A DNA stretch of 64,000 nucleotides, taken from contig NZ_JANIET010000001.1 in NCBI RefSeq assembly GCF_024506435.1, positions 2,108,001 to 2,172,000 on the forward strand, given 5' to 3'. The position numbers were made by a program, and so were the translations under genes. The stretch's first letter is position 1. The number at the start of each line of letters is the position of its first letter. This DNA comes from Pantoea trifolii. GTDB taxonomy: Bacteria; Pseudomonadota; Gammaproteobacteria; Enterobacterales; Enterobacteriaceae. The notes under the pieces were generated by a model. That model ran no database searches. It saw nothing but the letters and a program-made list of their open reading frames with translations, and was not told the origin of the DNA. Below, piece after piece: positions 54,601 through 63,651 of this stretch.

Positions 54601-55140
54601 TACTCGAATACCGGCGGACAGGCATCAAAAGCGACGCCGCTCGGCGCGGTGACTAAGTTTGGCGAACAAGGCAAACGCAAGGCGCGTAAAGATCTCGGCA
54701 TGTCGACGCTGCTGTATGGGCATGTGTATGTGGCGCAGATTTCACTGGGCGCGCAGCTCAATCAAACCGTGAAAGCGATTCAGGAAGCGGAAGCCTGGCC
54801 GGGACCGTCGCTGATCATCGCTTACAGCCCGTGTGAAGAACATGGCTATGATCTTGCCTACAGCCACGAGCAGATGCGCCTGCTGACCACCAGCGGTTTC
54901 TGGCCGCTGTATCGCTTTGATCCACGACGCGCGGAGCAAGGGAAAGCCGCGCTGGCGCTGGATTCGCGTCCGCCGACCTCCGAACTGGAACAGGCATTAA
55001 TGAACGAGCAGCGTTTCCGCCAGTTGCAAACCCAGCGGCCTGAAGAAGCGTCACAGTTGTGGCGCGATGCAACGGAAGCCGCCAGTCAGCGTTATCAGCG
55101 GCTGGCGGAGTTAGCAGGGAAAACCGAGAAAAGCGAGTAG
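51613..55140 (+). CDS. nifJ: pyruvate:ferredoxin/flavodoxin oxidoreductase
   Basis: 1175-aa cytoplasmic homodimeric enzyme (E. coli YdbK) that converts pyruvate and CoA to acetyl-CoA and CO2, reducing flavodoxin or ferredoxin. All domains appear in order: pyrimidine-binding N-terminus (VIAIYPITPSSTMAE), CoA-binding and gamma regions, two [4Fe-4S] ferredoxin motifs (CTQCNHCVAACP and CTGCNLCVEVCP, about 683-755), the third-cluster motif CSGCGETPYIK, and the TPP-binding region GDGWAYDIGYGGLDHV with SNTGGQASKATP. No nif genes adjoin it, so the role is anaerobic or oxidative-stress metabolism, as in E. coli. Confidence 0.97.
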   Translation: MITVDGNGAVASVAFRTSEVIAIYPITPSSTMAELADSWSGEGRRNIWGDVPRVVEMQSEGGAIATVHGALQTGALSTTFTSSQGLLLMIPTLYKLAGQLTPFVLHVAARTVATHALSIFGDHSDVMAVRQTGCAQLCASSVQEAQDFALIAQIASLNSRIPFIHFFDGFRTSHEINKIVPISNETLQTLMPAEAINAHRARALTPDRPTIRGTSANPDTYFQSREATNRWYDDCTQHVEDAMNAFGVNTGRHYQPFEFYGHPQAERVIVMMGSGCGTAEEAINVMLQRGEKVGLVKVRLYRPFSAAHLLQKIPASAQRIAVLDRTKEPGALGEPLFLDVMTALAEAYSRGERASLPKVIGGRYGLSSKEFAPDAVLAVFRALQRDQPPARFTVGIYDDVTHLSLPMEANIVPNRARLEALFYGLGSDGSVSASKNNLKIIGNATPWHVQGYFVYDSKKAGGLTVSHLRVSEYPIQSAYLIQQADFIGCHQLQFIDKYSMLDQLKPGGIFLLNTPYSAEDVWSRLPQEVQSQLNDKQARFYVINAARIARECQLGARINTVMQMAFFQLTQILPGDSALTELQNAIARSYSSKGEELVQRNWQALAMAQQALQPVPLKPVDDRSPHRPPVVADSAPDFVKTVTAAMLAGLGDKLPVSALPPDGTWPVGTTKWEKRNIAEAVPIWQPDLCTQCNHCVAACPHSAIRAKVVDPAALADAPASLASLDVKSRDMRGQKYVLQVAPEDCTGCNLCVEVCPASDRQHPEIKAINMKSRLEHVETEKANYAAFLALPEITAEQLERIDIRTSQLITPLFEYSGACSGCGETPYIKLLTQLYGDRLLIANATGCSSIYGGNLPSTPYTTNAEGRGPAWANSLFEDNAEFGLGFRLSVDQQKQRALRLLNQCAAQLPAELVDALKGDNVTISQRREQIEQLRALLAASSQPEAKALHDAADALVEKSVWLIGGDGWAYDIGYGGLDHVMSLSENVNVLVLDTQCYSNTGGQASKATPLGAVTKFGEQGKRKARKDLGMSTLLYGHVYVAQISLGAQLNQTVKAIQEAEAWPGPSLIIAYSPCEEHGYDLAYSHEQMRLLTTSGFWPLYRFDPRRAEQGKAALALDSRPPTSELEQALMNEQRFRQLQTQRPEEASQLWRDATEAASQRYQRLAELAGKTEKSE

Positions 55141-55149
55141 ATGAAAAAG

Positions 55150-55168
55150 CCCGGTGCCCTGCGCCGGG
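55150..55168 (+). terminator. weak hairpin after nifJ
   Basis: CCCGG ... CCGGG with a 9-nt loop just past the stop and no strong U-tract. A marginal terminator candidate; the rest of the 195-bp nifJ-ttcA gap shows nothing clear. Confidence 0.35.
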
Positions 55169-55335
55169 TGTTACTCTAATCGTGCAATGACGCTATCATC
55201 AGAAAAGAGATCACTTCAGGCTAGCATTCGCGCCCGCAATCCGTACCATACGCAGTCATGTTTATAGGGTTTATTGCCGCTGAAGATTGCTTCAGCCGCT
55301 AACGGCCCTCGCCTTCACTCTCAAGCGTGAAAATA

Positions 55336-56271
55336 ATGTCAGAAAATCAAGAAGTAACAAAAAAAGAGCAGTACAACCTCAATAAACTGCAGAAGCGTTT
55401 GCGTCGCAACGTGGGCGAAGCCATTGCTGACTTCAACATGATTGAAGAAGGCGATCGCATCATGGTTTGTCTGTCTGGTGGTAAAGACAGCTACACCATG
55501 CTGGAAATCCTGCGTAATTTGCAGCAGAGCGCGCCGGTGAACTTCTCGCTGGTGGCGGTGAATCTCGACCAGAAACAGCCCGGTTTCCCGGAGCATATTC
55601 TGCCGGCCTATCTGGAACAACAGGGCGTTGAGTATCACATCGTTAACGAAGACACCTATTCCATCGTTAAAGATAAAATTCCTGAAGGCAAAACCACCTG
55701 CTCGCTCTGTTCACGTCTGCGCCGCGGTATTCTGTATCGCACCGCCACCGAGTTGGGTTGTACCAAGATCGCCTTAGGTCACCATCGCGACGATATCCTG
55801 CAGACCATGTTCTTAAACATGTTCTACGGCGGCAAGATGAAAGGCATGCCACCCAAACTGATGAGCGACGACGGTAAACATATCGTGATTCGCCCGCTGG
55901 CTTATTGCCGCGAGAAAGACATCATTCGTTTTGCCGAAGCGCGCCAGTTCCCGATCATTCCGTGCAACCTGTGCGGTTCGCAGCCGAATCTGCAACGTCA
56001 GGTGGTTGCCGATATGCTGCGCGACTGGGATAAACGTTATCCAGGCCGTATCGAAACCATGTTTACCGCGATGCAGAATGTGGTGCCATCACATATGGCC
56101 GACATCAATCTGTTCGATTTCAAAGGCATCAAACACGGTGATGCCGTGGTAGATGGCGGTGATTTGGCGTTTGATCGTGAAAGCTTGCCGGTGCAGCCTG
56201 CGGGATGGCAGCCAGAAGAGGACGACGCGCCCAATCTCAGCGTACGTCTTGATGTGCTGGAAATTAAATAA
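55336..56271 (+). CDS. ttcA: tRNA 2-thiocytidine-32 synthetase
   Basis: 311-aa PP-loop ATPase, the same length as E. coli TtcA. The ATP site is [14 protein letters not shown], and the two CxxC pairs that hold the [4Fe-4S] cluster are CSLC (in [12 protein letters not shown]) and [11 protein letters not shown]. It thiolates cytidine 32 in certain tRNAs. ATG at 55336 ([21 protein letters not shown]) matches the known start; an in-frame GTG nine bases upstream is not needed. A strong terminator follows. Confidence 0.97.
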   Translation: MSENQEVTKKEQYNLNKLQKRLRRNVGEAIADFNMIEEGDRIMVCLSGGKDSYTMLEILRNLQQSAPVNFSLVAVNLDQKQPGFPEHILPAYLEQQGVEYHIVNEDTYSIVKDKIPEGKTTCSLCSRLRRGILYRTATELGCTKIALGHHRDDILQTMFLNMFYGGKMKGMPPKLMSDDGKHIVIRPLAYCREKDIIRFAEARQFPIIPCNLCGSQPNLQRQVVADMLRDWDKRYPGRIETMFTAMQNVVPSHMADINLFDFKGIKHGDAVVDGGDLAFDRESLPVQPAGWQPEEDDAPNLSVRLDVLEIK

Positions 56272-56289
56272 CCGGTTTTGCTGTTAAAT

Positions 56290-56322
56290 AAGGCGCGTCG
56301 CTTCGACTACGCGCCTTTTTTA
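56290..56322. terminator. ttcA terminator
   Basis: AAGGCGCGT with ACGCGCCTT and a 10-nt loop, followed by TTTTT. It lies between ttcA and the convergent proline-rich micro-gene and may serve both. Confidence 0.85.
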
Positions 56323-56469
56323 TTAGCGGTGCGGTGGTGGATCCTGGATCGGCGGAAATTCGGGATCGTACGGAGGTTGTGCGGGTGGTATCGGCTGCGG
56401 TTGTGGAATCGGTTCGGGAATCGGTGGTGGATCGGTAGGAATTGGTTCGCTGGCAATGATCGCTTGCAT
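56323..56469 (-). CDS. 48-aa proline-rich micro-protein
   Basis: The leftward frame from the ATG at 56469 encodes MQAIIASEPIPTDPPPIP, then mostly Pro with Ile, Glu, Gln and Asp, ending IQDPPPHR; 21 or so of 48 residues are proline. A strong Shine-Dalgarno (AAGGAGAAGG) lies just before the ATG, and the stop abuts the shared hairpin with ttcA. No signal peptide or membrane segment is present, and the product should be extended and disordered. I do not recognise it as a named family. The strong ribosome site and placement argue that it is real. Confidence 0.6.
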   Translation of the reverse strand: MQAIIASEPIPTDPPPIPEPIPQPQPIPPAQPPYDPEFPPIQDPPPHR

Positions 56470-56535
56470 GCCCTTCTCCTTGTCTCTGAATGTCCTTTAA
56501 GCATAGGAAAGGATGCGTATTCAAGCCAAGCGGGC

Positions 56536-56561
56536 AAAAAAAAGCCGGCGGATGGGCCGGC
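56536..56561 (-). terminator. zntB terminator
   Basis: Read leftward, GCCGGC-CCATCC-GCCGGC followed by eight T's. It is 164 bp past the zntB stop, so zntB may have a long 3' untranslated region, or another short transcript ends here. Confidence 0.8.
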
Positions 56562-56614
56562 GTCGTACGAATCAAATGTGCTATGCAGTAATTCAAAAAA
56601 GGAAGTAAGACAAT

Positions 56615-56710
56615 ATGGAGCGCAACGCCCATCGCTTGACGTTGCATTCACCTGCGGGAAAGAGTTTGCCCCGATTGCCTTGGTGGGATATTGATATCGA
56701 TCAGGTTTAA
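56615..56710 (+). CDS. possible 31-aa micro-protein (low confidence)
   Basis: A frame from ATG 56615 encodes MERNAHRLTLHSPAG, continuing to WWDIDIDQV and a TAA. GGAAG lies upstream at long spacing. It is antisense to the zntB 3' region and has no recognised relative; it may be chance. Confidence 0.25.
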   Translation: MERNAHRLTLHSPAGKSLPRLPWWDIDIDQV

Positions 56711-56724
56711 TCCGCTTTTCTGCC

Positions 56725-57708
56725 TTACAACCATTTCCGCCGTTTCAGCCATATCGCCACACCGCCCACCATCACCAGCAGCAGCACGCAGAAGGCGGTG
56801 AAACCCAGCGCCCAATTGCCGCCAGGAATGCCGCCGAGGTTGACGCCGAATAAACCGGTGAGGAAGGTGGCTGGCAGGAAGATCATCGCCATCAACGACA
56901 TGGTATAAGTGCGACGGTTCATCGATTCCGCAAGGATTGACGCCACTTCATCTGCCAGAATCGAGGTTCGCGCCACGCCCGCATTGAGATCGTCCAGTCC
57001 ACGGCCCAGACGATCGGCGACCTCTTGCATGCGGCGGCGATCGTCATCGTTCATCCACGCCATCTTCTCGATGGCCAGCCGCGCGTAGACATCGCGCTGC
57101 GGTGCCATATAACGACGCATCACAATCAGCTGTTTACGCAGCAGCGCCAAATCGCCGCGCGCAGGTACTTCCTGATTCATTAACGCATCTTCCAGTTCGA
57201 TAATTTTATCGTGCATCTCTTCGATAAATTCACTGGCGTGATCGGTTAACGCATCGCACACATCCACCAGCCAGCTGCCGCCGTCAACCGGACCATTACC
57301 GTTTTGCAGATCGGTCAGCACGGCATCAATGGCGTACACCTTGCGACGGCGCGTCGAGACAATCAGCTTATCGTTGATAAACACGCGCATTGCCACCAGC
57401 TGATCGGGACGCGAATCAGCATTGTGGTTCACGCTACGCAGCACAATCATGAATCCGTCGCCAAGGCGCGTGACGCGCGGACGCATGCTGTCGCCCGCCA
57501 GCGCGTCACGCACAGAATCGGGGATCAGTGGCGTGTTTTGCAGCCATTCCGCACTTTGCCGTTGGGTGTAATTGAGGTGCAACCAGCAGGGACGTTCGCA
57601 GTTGATGACGTCTTTATCTTCGATGGGGATCATGCCGCCTGCGCCGTCCAGCTGACATGACACAATGGCATCGGATACTTGTAACGCTTTTCCTTCAATG
57701 ACGTTCAC
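56725..57708 (-). CDS. zntB: zinc transporter ZntB (CorA superfamily)
   Basis: 327-aa inner-membrane protein. A large cytoplasmic funnel domain (about 1-265) precedes two C-terminal helices; the loop between them has [13 protein letters not shown], the ZntB form of the CorA GMN signature. [24 protein letters not shown] and [22 protein letters not shown] match E. coli ZntB. It moves Zn2+, now believed to be proton-coupled uptake. Neighbour mppA lies upstream as an independent gene. Confidence 0.96.
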   Translation of the reverse strand: MNVIEGKALQVSDAIVSCQLDGAGGMIPIEDKDVINCERPCWLHLNYTQRQSAEWLQNTPLIPDSVRDALAGDSMRPRVTRLGDGFMIVLRSVNHNADSRPDQLVAMRVFINDKLIVSTRRRKVYAIDAVLTDLQNGNGPVDGGSWLVDVCDALTDHASEFIEEMHDKIIELEDALMNQEVPARGDLALLRKQLIVMRRYMAPQRDVYARLAIEKMAWMNDDDRRRMQEVADRLGRGLDDLNAGVARTSILADEVASILAESMNRRTYTMSLMAMIFLPATFLTGLFGVNLGGIPGGNWALGFTAFCVLLLVMVGGVAIWLKRRKWL

Positions 57709-57829
57709 GCACTCGCCTCACTATCAAAATCAATACGATACAGTCTAGCGTGGCGCAGACCAGTTGCAATCATCAGGCTGTGAGCAAAGATGACAGGCGG
57801 TCACAATCACCGCCTGCGGATGTGCGGGA

Positions 57830-59449
57830 TTAATGTTTCTCAATCCACAGCTCGCGGCTGTACGCCACGTCTTCTGGATTGGTGATCGGATAACCTTTCA
57901 CCCACGGCTTGATTAAGCGGCCATTGGTATATTGGTAGATCGGTGCGATCGGAGCCTGATCGGCGATGATCTGCTCGGCTTTGTTGTAATCGGTGTTACG
58001 CGCCGCCACGCTGGTTTCGGTGCTGGCTTTGTTGATCACCGCATCGTAATCGGCACTGCGGAAACGCGCGATATTGCCGCTGTGCGTCGAGGTCAGCAGA
58101 CTAAGGAAGGTTGACGGCTCATTATAATCACCGATCCACGAGGCGCGGATCACATCGAAATTGCCGCTGTTACGGCTGTCGATATAGGTTTTCCACTCCT
58201 GATTTTGCAACGTGACATCCACGCCGAGATTCTTCTTCCACATTGAAGCCACCGCGATAGCGATTTTTTGATGGCTTTCTGAGGTGTTGTAGAGCAGCGT
58301 CAAATGCAGCGGTTTGCCGGGTCCATAACCTGCCGCCGTCAGCAACGCTTTTGCCTGCGCGTTCAGCTCCTGTTGGCTATGTTGCTGCAGATAGCTTTTC
58401 ATCGGGGTGAAACCGGCGGTAACGTCCGGTGTAAAGTGCCAGGCCGGTTTCTCACCGGTGCCCAAAACCTTCTCCGCGATAATGCGACGATCGATGCTCC
58501 AAGACAGCGCTTTACGCACGCGTACATCGGCGGTTGGCCCTTTCTCGGTATTGAAGGCGTAGTAATAGGTGCCAAGCTGATCCGGGGTATACACCTGGCC
58601 CGGCAACTCTTTCTTCAGCAGCGCGTACATGTTTTTCGGGAAGGATTCGGTGATATCGATGTCATTGGCGCGGTAACGCTTAGTGGCGCTGGATTCTTCA
58701 TTAATCGGGATAAAGGTGACTTTAGTCAGCACCGATTTTTTGTCATCCCAATAGTTGGCGTTGCGCACCAGCACGATTTTTTCGTTTACTACGCGATCCT
58801 GAAGCTGATAAGCGCCATTGCCGACCAGCTTGCCCGGTGACGTCCAGCTATCACCCTCTTTTTCAATCACTTTCTGCGATACCGGATACATCGCGGCATT
58901 AGCAACCATACTCGGGAACCACGGCACAGGGCGTGACAACGTCACCTTAAGATGGTTCGCATCGGTCGCCGTCACCCCGAGATTATCGGCGCTCATCTGT
59001 CCTTTGGTGATCGCTTCCGCGTTCTCAATGCCGCTCAGCGCGGCAAACCAGGCAAATGGCGAACTGTTCTTTGGTTCAACTAAACGTTGCCAGCTGTAGA
59101 CAAAATCCTGCGCGGTAACCGGCTCGCCATTTGACCAGCGCGCATCTTTGCGCAGGGTAAATATCCAGGTTTTGTTGTCGTTGCTGCTCCAGCTTTGCGC
59201 CACGCCCGGAACGATCTTTCCGTGGGCATCCTGGTTGGTCAGCCCTTCAAACAGATCGCGCATCACCTGAATTTCCGGCAGGCCAACCGCCTTCATCGGA
59301 TCGAGTGAAGCGGGTTCATCTTTAATATGGCGAACGATTTCCTGGGTGCTGGCCAGCTGTGCGCCCGACGGCACGTTGGCGGCGAATGCGGGTGAGACTG
59401 CACTGGCTACAATTAACGCAGTCAGCGTCTTGCGGAACGTTAGTTTCAT
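57830..59449 (-). CDS. mppA: periplasmic murein-tripeptide-binding protein MppA
   Basis: 539-aa exported SBP family 5 protein. The signal peptide is about 1-24 (cleaved near AFAA-NV), and mature signals include RHIKDEPASLDPMKAVGLPE, SNGEPVTAQDFVYSWQRLVEPKNSSPF and YNTSESHQKIAIAVASMWKKNLGVDV. It is close to OppA; the call of MppA over OppA rests on context with mpaA and ycjG, the arrangement around mppA in E. coli. MppA supplies L-Ala-D-Glu-mDap to the Opp permease for recycling. The ATG at 59449 fits the signal peptide. Confidence 0.85.
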   Translation of the reverse strand: MKLTFRKTLTALIVASAVSPAFAANVPSGAQLASTQEIVRHIKDEPASLDPMKAVGLPEIQVMRDLFEGLTNQDAHGKIVPGVAQSWSSNDNKTWIFTLRKDARWSNGEPVTAQDFVYSWQRLVEPKNSSPFAWFAALSGIENAEAITKGQMSADNLGVTATDANHLKVTLSRPVPWFPSMVANAAMYPVSQKVIEKEGDSWTSPGKLVGNGAYQLQDRVVNEKIVLVRNANYWDDKKSVLTKVTFIPINEESSATKRYRANDIDITESFPKNMYALLKKELPGQVYTPDQLGTYYYAFNTEKGPTADVRVRKALSWSIDRRIIAEKVLGTGEKPAWHFTPDVTAGFTPMKSYLQQHSQQELNAQAKALLTAAGYGPGKPLHLTLLYNTSESHQKIAIAVASMWKKNLGVDVTLQNQEWKTYIDSRNSGNFDVIRASWIGDYNEPSTFLSLLTSTHSGNIARFRSADYDAVINKASTETSVAARNTDYNKAEQIIADQAPIAPIYQYTNGRLIKPWVKGYPITNPEDVAYSRELWIEKH

Positions 59450-59659
59450 CACCACTCCTTTACGCGAAAAAAATGGCGACCGCGAAGAGATTGTGTCGCC
59501 AGCAACGTTTGGCACTTTATCGCAAATTGCTGATTGATATATAGCTATTTCCCCGCAGGCTATTTACCGTTATGTTGAGGCTGGATTCCCGGTCACATTT
59601 TTTACCTTGAACGCCAGAAGGCTTTTGGCGGTGTTGGAAGCATTTCATAGAGGAACGTT

Positions 59660-60373
59660 ATGTCGTCATACCATCCACGTCCGCTACGCGGCAAGCTGGA
59701 CGCTGTCTGGCAACAATACGGGCAATCGGTGCTGGGCGCGCCACTGCTGTGGTTTCCGGCACCCGCCGCCGATGCCGAAAGCGGGCTGATTATCGCTGGC
59801 ACGCACGGCGATGAGAATGCCGCGATTGCCACATTATCCGGTGCGATGCGTACCTTGCCGGGAGCGCTGCGGCGTCATCACGTTGTTCTGGCGGTCAATC
59901 CCGATGGTTGTCAGTTGGGGTTGCGCGCCAACGCCAACGGCGTCGATCTCAACCGTAACTTCCCCGCCGCTAACTGGCAGCATGGCGACACGGTATATCG
60001 CTGGAACAGTGAAGCGGATGAACGTGATGTGGTGCTTTCAACCGGATCAGGTCCCTCTTCCGAACCGGAAACCCGCGCGCTGTGCCAGCTCATTCATCAG
60101 ATTAAACCGCGCTGGGTGGTTTCGTGGCATGAACCGCTGGCCTGCATTGACGATCCGCACCACAGCGATTTAGCAAAGTGGCTGGCGCAGCAGACCGCGC
60201 TGCCGGTGGTGAGTAGCGTGGGTTATGCCACGCCGGGTTCGTTTGGCAGCTGGTGCGACGATCTCGGCCTGTTGTGTATTACCGCCGAGATGCCGCCGAT
60301 TTCGGTGGACGAAGCCACCGAAGTCTATCTGGAAGCGATGATCAATCTGCTGCGCTGGCAGCCAGCGGCTTAA
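59660..60373 (+). CDS. mpaA: murein tripeptide amidase MpaA (M14 family)
   Basis: 237-aa cytoplasmic zinc carboxypeptidase. Zinc ligands His and Glu lie in IIAGTHGDENAA and the third His in VSWHEPLACID; the catalytic Glu is in CITAEMPP, and the conserved NPDGCQLGLRANANGVDLNRNFP block is complete. It cleaves the D-Glu-mDap bond of the tripeptide that MppA imports, releasing L-Ala-D-Glu for YcjG. Divergent from mppA; its 3' end overlaps the convergent ycjG gene by 32 bp. Confidence 0.95.
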   Translation: MSSYHPRPLRGKLDAVWQQYGQSVLGAPLLWFPAPAADAESGLIIAGTHGDENAAIATLSGAMRTLPGALRRHHVVLAVNPDGCQLGLRANANGVDLNRNFPAANWQHGDTVYRWNSEADERDVVLSTGSGPSSEPETRALCQLIHQIKPRWVVSWHEPLACIDDPHHSDLAKWLAQQTALPVVSSVGYATPGSFGSWCDDLGLLCITAEMPPISVDEATEVYLEAMINLLRWQPAA

Positions 60374-61328
60374 GTACGCCGTGAGAGAAGTGCAGCGACG
60401 GTTCTACATCGGCCGCAAGCCAGGTTGGACCGTCGAGATCCGCGAACGTCGCGCGCGCCGTCAGCGGTAATGCCGCACGAATCGCCCGTGAGGTGCAGAG
60501 CATGCAGCCGAGCATAATGGCGAATCCCTGTTGCTGCGCCGCCTCTGCCAGCGCTAACGCTTCGGTTAATCCACCGGTTTTATCCAGCTTGATATTCACC
60601 ATCTCATAGCGCCCTTTCAGCTGCGGCAGGCTTTCACGCGTGTGGCAGCTTTCATCGGCGCAGATTGGCAGCGGATGGATAAAGTTGCCCAGCGCGCTGT
60701 CTTCTGCGGCCGGCAGCGGCTGTTCCAGCATCGCGACATTGAGATCGGCCAGCAGCTGACAGCGTGCCGCCAGGCCTTCGGCATGCCAGGATTCGTTGGC
60801 ATCGACAATCAAAGTCGCGTCCGGTACCGCGCTGCGTATCGCCACTAAACGTTCGCTAATAAGGTGATCGTCCATTTTGATTTTCAATAAACGCGCGCCA
60901 TGTTGCCACAACGCCTGCGCGCTGCTGGCCATCGCATCTGGCGTATCGATGCTGATGGTATGTGCGGTGACAATCTCGTCGGCCAGTTGCACCGCGCACA
61001 ATTGCACCAGACTTTTGCCCTGCTGCTGTCGCGCTAAATCCCACAGTGCGCAGTCGATGGCGTTACGTGCCGCGCCCGCCGGTAACGCCTGTTGCAGCGC
61101 TTCACGTGTCATCCCACTTTGCAACGCACTAAACTGCGAGGCGATCTGCTTGAGCACCGACGCCTCGCTTTCACCGTAGCGCGCGTACGGCGTCGCTTCC
61201 CCGACGCCTTTAACGCCATCCTGCTCGATCTCCACCACCACAACATGCGCCTCGGTGCGACTGCCGCGTGAAATAACAAACGGCGAATGTAACGGCCAGG
61301 CTTCCGGATAACTCTTCACTGTTCTCAT
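60342..61328 (-). CDS. ycjG: L-Ala-D/L-Glu epimerase YcjG
   Basis: 328-aa enolase-superfamily enzyme. The catalytic lysine pair is in RLLKIKMDD and NIKLDKTGG; metal ligands are in IVDANESW, MLEQPLP and ICADESCH. It epimerises L-Ala-D-Glu to L-Ala-L-Glu, which normal peptidases can digest, the last special step of murein-peptide recycling. It ends inside the mpaA coding end (32-bp antisense overlap) and is divergent from tpx. Confidence 0.95.
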   Translation of the reverse strand: MRTVKSYPEAWPLHSPFVISRGSRTEAHVVVVEIEQDGVKGVGEATPYARYGESEASVLKQIASQFSALQSGMTREALQQALPAGAARNAIDCALWDLARQQQGKSLVQLCAVQLADEIVTAHTISIDTPDAMASSAQALWQHGARLLKIKMDDHLISERLVAIRSAVPDATLIVDANESWHAEGLAARCQLLADLNVAMLEQPLPAAEDSALGNFIHPLPICADESCHTRESLPQLKGRYEMVNIKLDKTGGLTEALALAEAAQQQGFAIMLGCMLCTSRAIRAALPLTARATFADLDGPTWLAADVEPSLHFSHGVLKPLAASAAD

Positions 61329-61482
61329 TATTTCTCCTTAAATCCGTCGCTTAAATGCGAGCCGGCTCGATTATCGCCAGGAAATGCGCTCGTAAACCCT
61401 TAAAAATTATGTCATAAACAAGCGCTATACCTGTTCTGACGTTCCAAAAGTCAGATATTTCATCGTTAAAAAAGGAAATCGC

Positions 61483-61986
61483 ATGTCTCAGACTGTTCAC
61501 TTTCAGGGCAATCCGGTGCCGATTGCAGGCCAGTTCCCACAAGTTGGCGAGCAAGCTAAACCTTTCAGCCTGGTCGCCAAAGATCTTGCTGACGTATCCC
61601 TGGCTAATTATGCAGGCAAACGCAAAGTTCTGAACATTTTCCCAAGCATTGATACTGGCGTGTGTGCGGCTTCGGTGCGTAAGTTTAACGAGCGTTCAGG
61701 TGAAGCAGACAACACGGTCGTGCTGTGCATCTCTTCCGACCTGCCTTTTGCTCAGTCACGCTTCTGTGGCGCTGAGAACGTCAACAACGTGATCACGCTC
61801 TCTTCTCTGCGTGGCGCTGAGTTCAAAGAAAACTATGGCGTGGCGATTGCGGATGGCCCGCTGAAAGGCCTGACCGCGCGTGCCGTGGTGGTGCTGGATG
61901 AAAACGATAAAGTGATTTACAGCGAGCTGGTGAATGAAATCACCGAAGAGCCAAACTACGATGCGGCGCTGGCTGCGCTGAAGTAA
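61483..61986 (+). CDS. tpx: thiol peroxidase
   Basis: 167-aa atypical 2-Cys peroxiredoxin. The peroxidatic Cys61 is in [16 protein letters not shown] and the resolving cysteine in [31 protein letters not shown] matches the Tpx start. It reduces hydrogen and organic peroxides with thioredoxin, in E. coli mainly in the periplasm or during anaerobic growth. The ATG at 61483 follows AAGGAAA, and a strong terminator ends the gene. Confidence 0.97.
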   Translation: MSQTVHFQGNPVPIAGQFPQVGEQAKPFSLVAKDLADVSLANYAGKRKVLNIFPSIDTGVCAASVRKFNERSGEADNTVVLCISSDLPFAQSRFCGAENVNNVITLSSLRGAEFKENYGVAIADGPLKGLTARAVVVLDENDKVIYSELVNEITEEPNYDAALAALK

Positions 61987-62013
61987 CGTTAGTCCGCTGT
62001 TAAGGCGAAACAG

Positions 62014-62047
62014 AAGCACCGAATGATTAATTCTTCGGTGCTTTTTT
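62014..62047 (+). terminator. tpx terminator
   Basis: AAGCACCGAA with TTCGGTGCTT and a 10-nt loop, followed by TTTT. Confidence 0.9.
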
Positions 62048-62141
62048 ATGCCCGCCTTCAACTCAGATCCCTATTCAACCCATTGATTTATCGTGATACG
62101 TAGCACTTCGTCCTGCCCTGTTGCATTTTTACTGTGATTCT

Positions 62142-62157
62142 TGTTACCCGTATCACA
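62142..62157 (+). promoter_or_regulatory. CRP-like site upstream of the GPH transporter operon
   Basis: TGTTA-CCCGTA-TCACA matches TGTGA-N6-TCACA at 9 of 10 fixed positions, 115 bp before the transporter ATG. Catabolite control of the sugar operon is likely. Confidence 0.55.
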
Positions 62158-62271
62158 TTAATCAAAAAACATAAAACCCGTAACAGATCCCGCAATTGTT
62201 CCCGTCCGCTTCGCTACCTATAACTAAGCGTCAATTGCCCTTAAGCGATTCAAAGACAGGCGGGAATCTTT

Positions 62272-63651
62272 ATGCAAGCAAGCTTATCCATTAAAGAAAA
62301 GTTCAGTTACGGCCTCGGCGATATGGCCAGCCATATCGCCATTGATAACGTTATTATTTTTCTCACCTTTTACTACACCGATGTGGTGGGCCTGCCCGCG
62401 ATCTTTGTCGGCACGCTGTTTTTACTGGCGCGCGTCGCCGATGCGGTGATCGATCCGGCGATGGGGATGGTGGCTGACCGAACCCGTTCACGCTGGGGCA
62501 AATTCCGTCCCTGGCTATTGATGCTCGCGGTACCGTTCGGCGTCAGTTGTATGCTGATTTATGCGGTGCCGGAAAGCCTGTCGCTCATCGGAAAGATGAT
62601 TTACGCCGCCGTGACTTACAGCCTGATGATGCTGATGTATACCGCCATCAATATTCCTTACTGCTCGATGGGGGCGATTATCACTGCCGATGATAATCAG
62701 CGCATCTCCCTGCAATCATGGCGTTTCTTCCTTGCCACGCTGGGCGGCGCAATGTCCACTTTCCTGATGATCCCCCTCGCCACCTGGCTGGGCGGCGGTA
62801 ACAAACTGGACGGTTACTTCGCGGCGATGTCGATTATGGCGACGCTGGCAACCTTGCTGTTCTTTATCTGCTTCCTCAACACCCGCGAACGTATCAATGC
62901 GCCCGCCAACCACGGCAACTTTCTCGCCGATTTACGCGATTTACTGCGTAACGATCAGTGGCGCGTGGTCGCATTGCTGGTGTTCTGCAATATCTCGTTC
63001 GGCGTGGTTAGACTCGGCGCGATGATGTACTACGTCACCTATTTTCTGGGTAATGCCAGCCTCTTCATGTGGCTGCTGGCCGCGCATATCGTCGGCAAGA
63101 GCGTTGGTAGCGTGCTGGCAAAACTGCTAACGCGGCGCCTAAACAAGATCACCGCCTTTACCCTCAGCGCCATCACTGCCGGCGTGTTGAGTATCAGTAT
63201 CGTGTTCCTGCCGGGATCGCTGGCGCTGTTAGTCGGCATGACGTTCATCGTCTCGAGCTTCTATCAGGTCACGACCACGCTGATGTGGGTGATGATGGCT
63301 GACGTAGTGGATTACGGTGAATATCGTCAGGGCAAGCGCCTCGATGGCACCGTCTTCTCCACGCTGCTCGCCGTATTGAAAATGGGCATGGCGGTTAGCG
63401 GCGCAATTGTCGGCTGGACGCTGGGTCTGAGCGGTTACGTTGCTCAGGCACCGCTTCAGCAACCCGCCGCCATGATGGCCATCGTCGCGCTGTTTTCGGT
63501 GGTTCCCGGCCTGCTGTCGCTGTTAAGCGCACTGGCGATGCGCGGCTACAAACTTAACGATGTCACCATGCGCACCATCAATCAGAACAAAGTGTCAGCC
63601 CAACCGGCTGCAACGGCTTCCACCCTTTTACAACCACAGGAGTTGTCATGA
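62272..63651 (+). CDS. yicJ: GPH-family glycoside:cation symporter, YicJ-like
   Basis: 459-aa 12-helix inner-membrane carrier. KEKFSYGLGDMASHIAIDNVI, ADRTRSRWGKFRPWLL and QRISLQSWRFFLATLGGAMSTFL are GPH (melibiose-permease type) signatures, and E. coli YicJ is the best recalled match. It should import an oligosaccharide or glycoside with Na+ or H+. It overlaps the downstream GH31 gene in ATGA and so forms an operon with it, as yicJ and yicI do in E. coli, although the GH31 enzyme here is not the YicI type at its N-terminus. Confidence 0.85.
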   Translation: MQASLSIKEKFSYGLGDMASHIAIDNVIIFLTFYYTDVVGLPAIFVGTLFLLARVADAVIDPAMGMVADRTRSRWGKFRPWLLMLAVPFGVSCMLIYAVPESLSLIGKMIYAAVTYSLMMLMYTAINIPYCSMGAIITADDNQRISLQSWRFFLATLGGAMSTFLMIPLATWLGGGNKLDGYFAAMSIMATLATLLFFICFLNTRERINAPANHGNFLADLRDLLRNDQWRVVALLVFCNISFGVVRLGAMMYYVTYFLGNASLFMWLLAAHIVGKSVGSVLAKLLTRRLNKITAFTLSAITAGVLSISIVFLPGSLALLVGMTFIVSSFYQVTTTLMWVMMADVVDYGEYRQGKRLDGTVFSTLLAVLKMGMAVSGAIVGWTLGLSGYVAQAPLQQPAAMMAIVALFSVVPGLLSLLSALAMRGYKLNDVTMRTINQNKVSAQPAATASTLLQPQELS

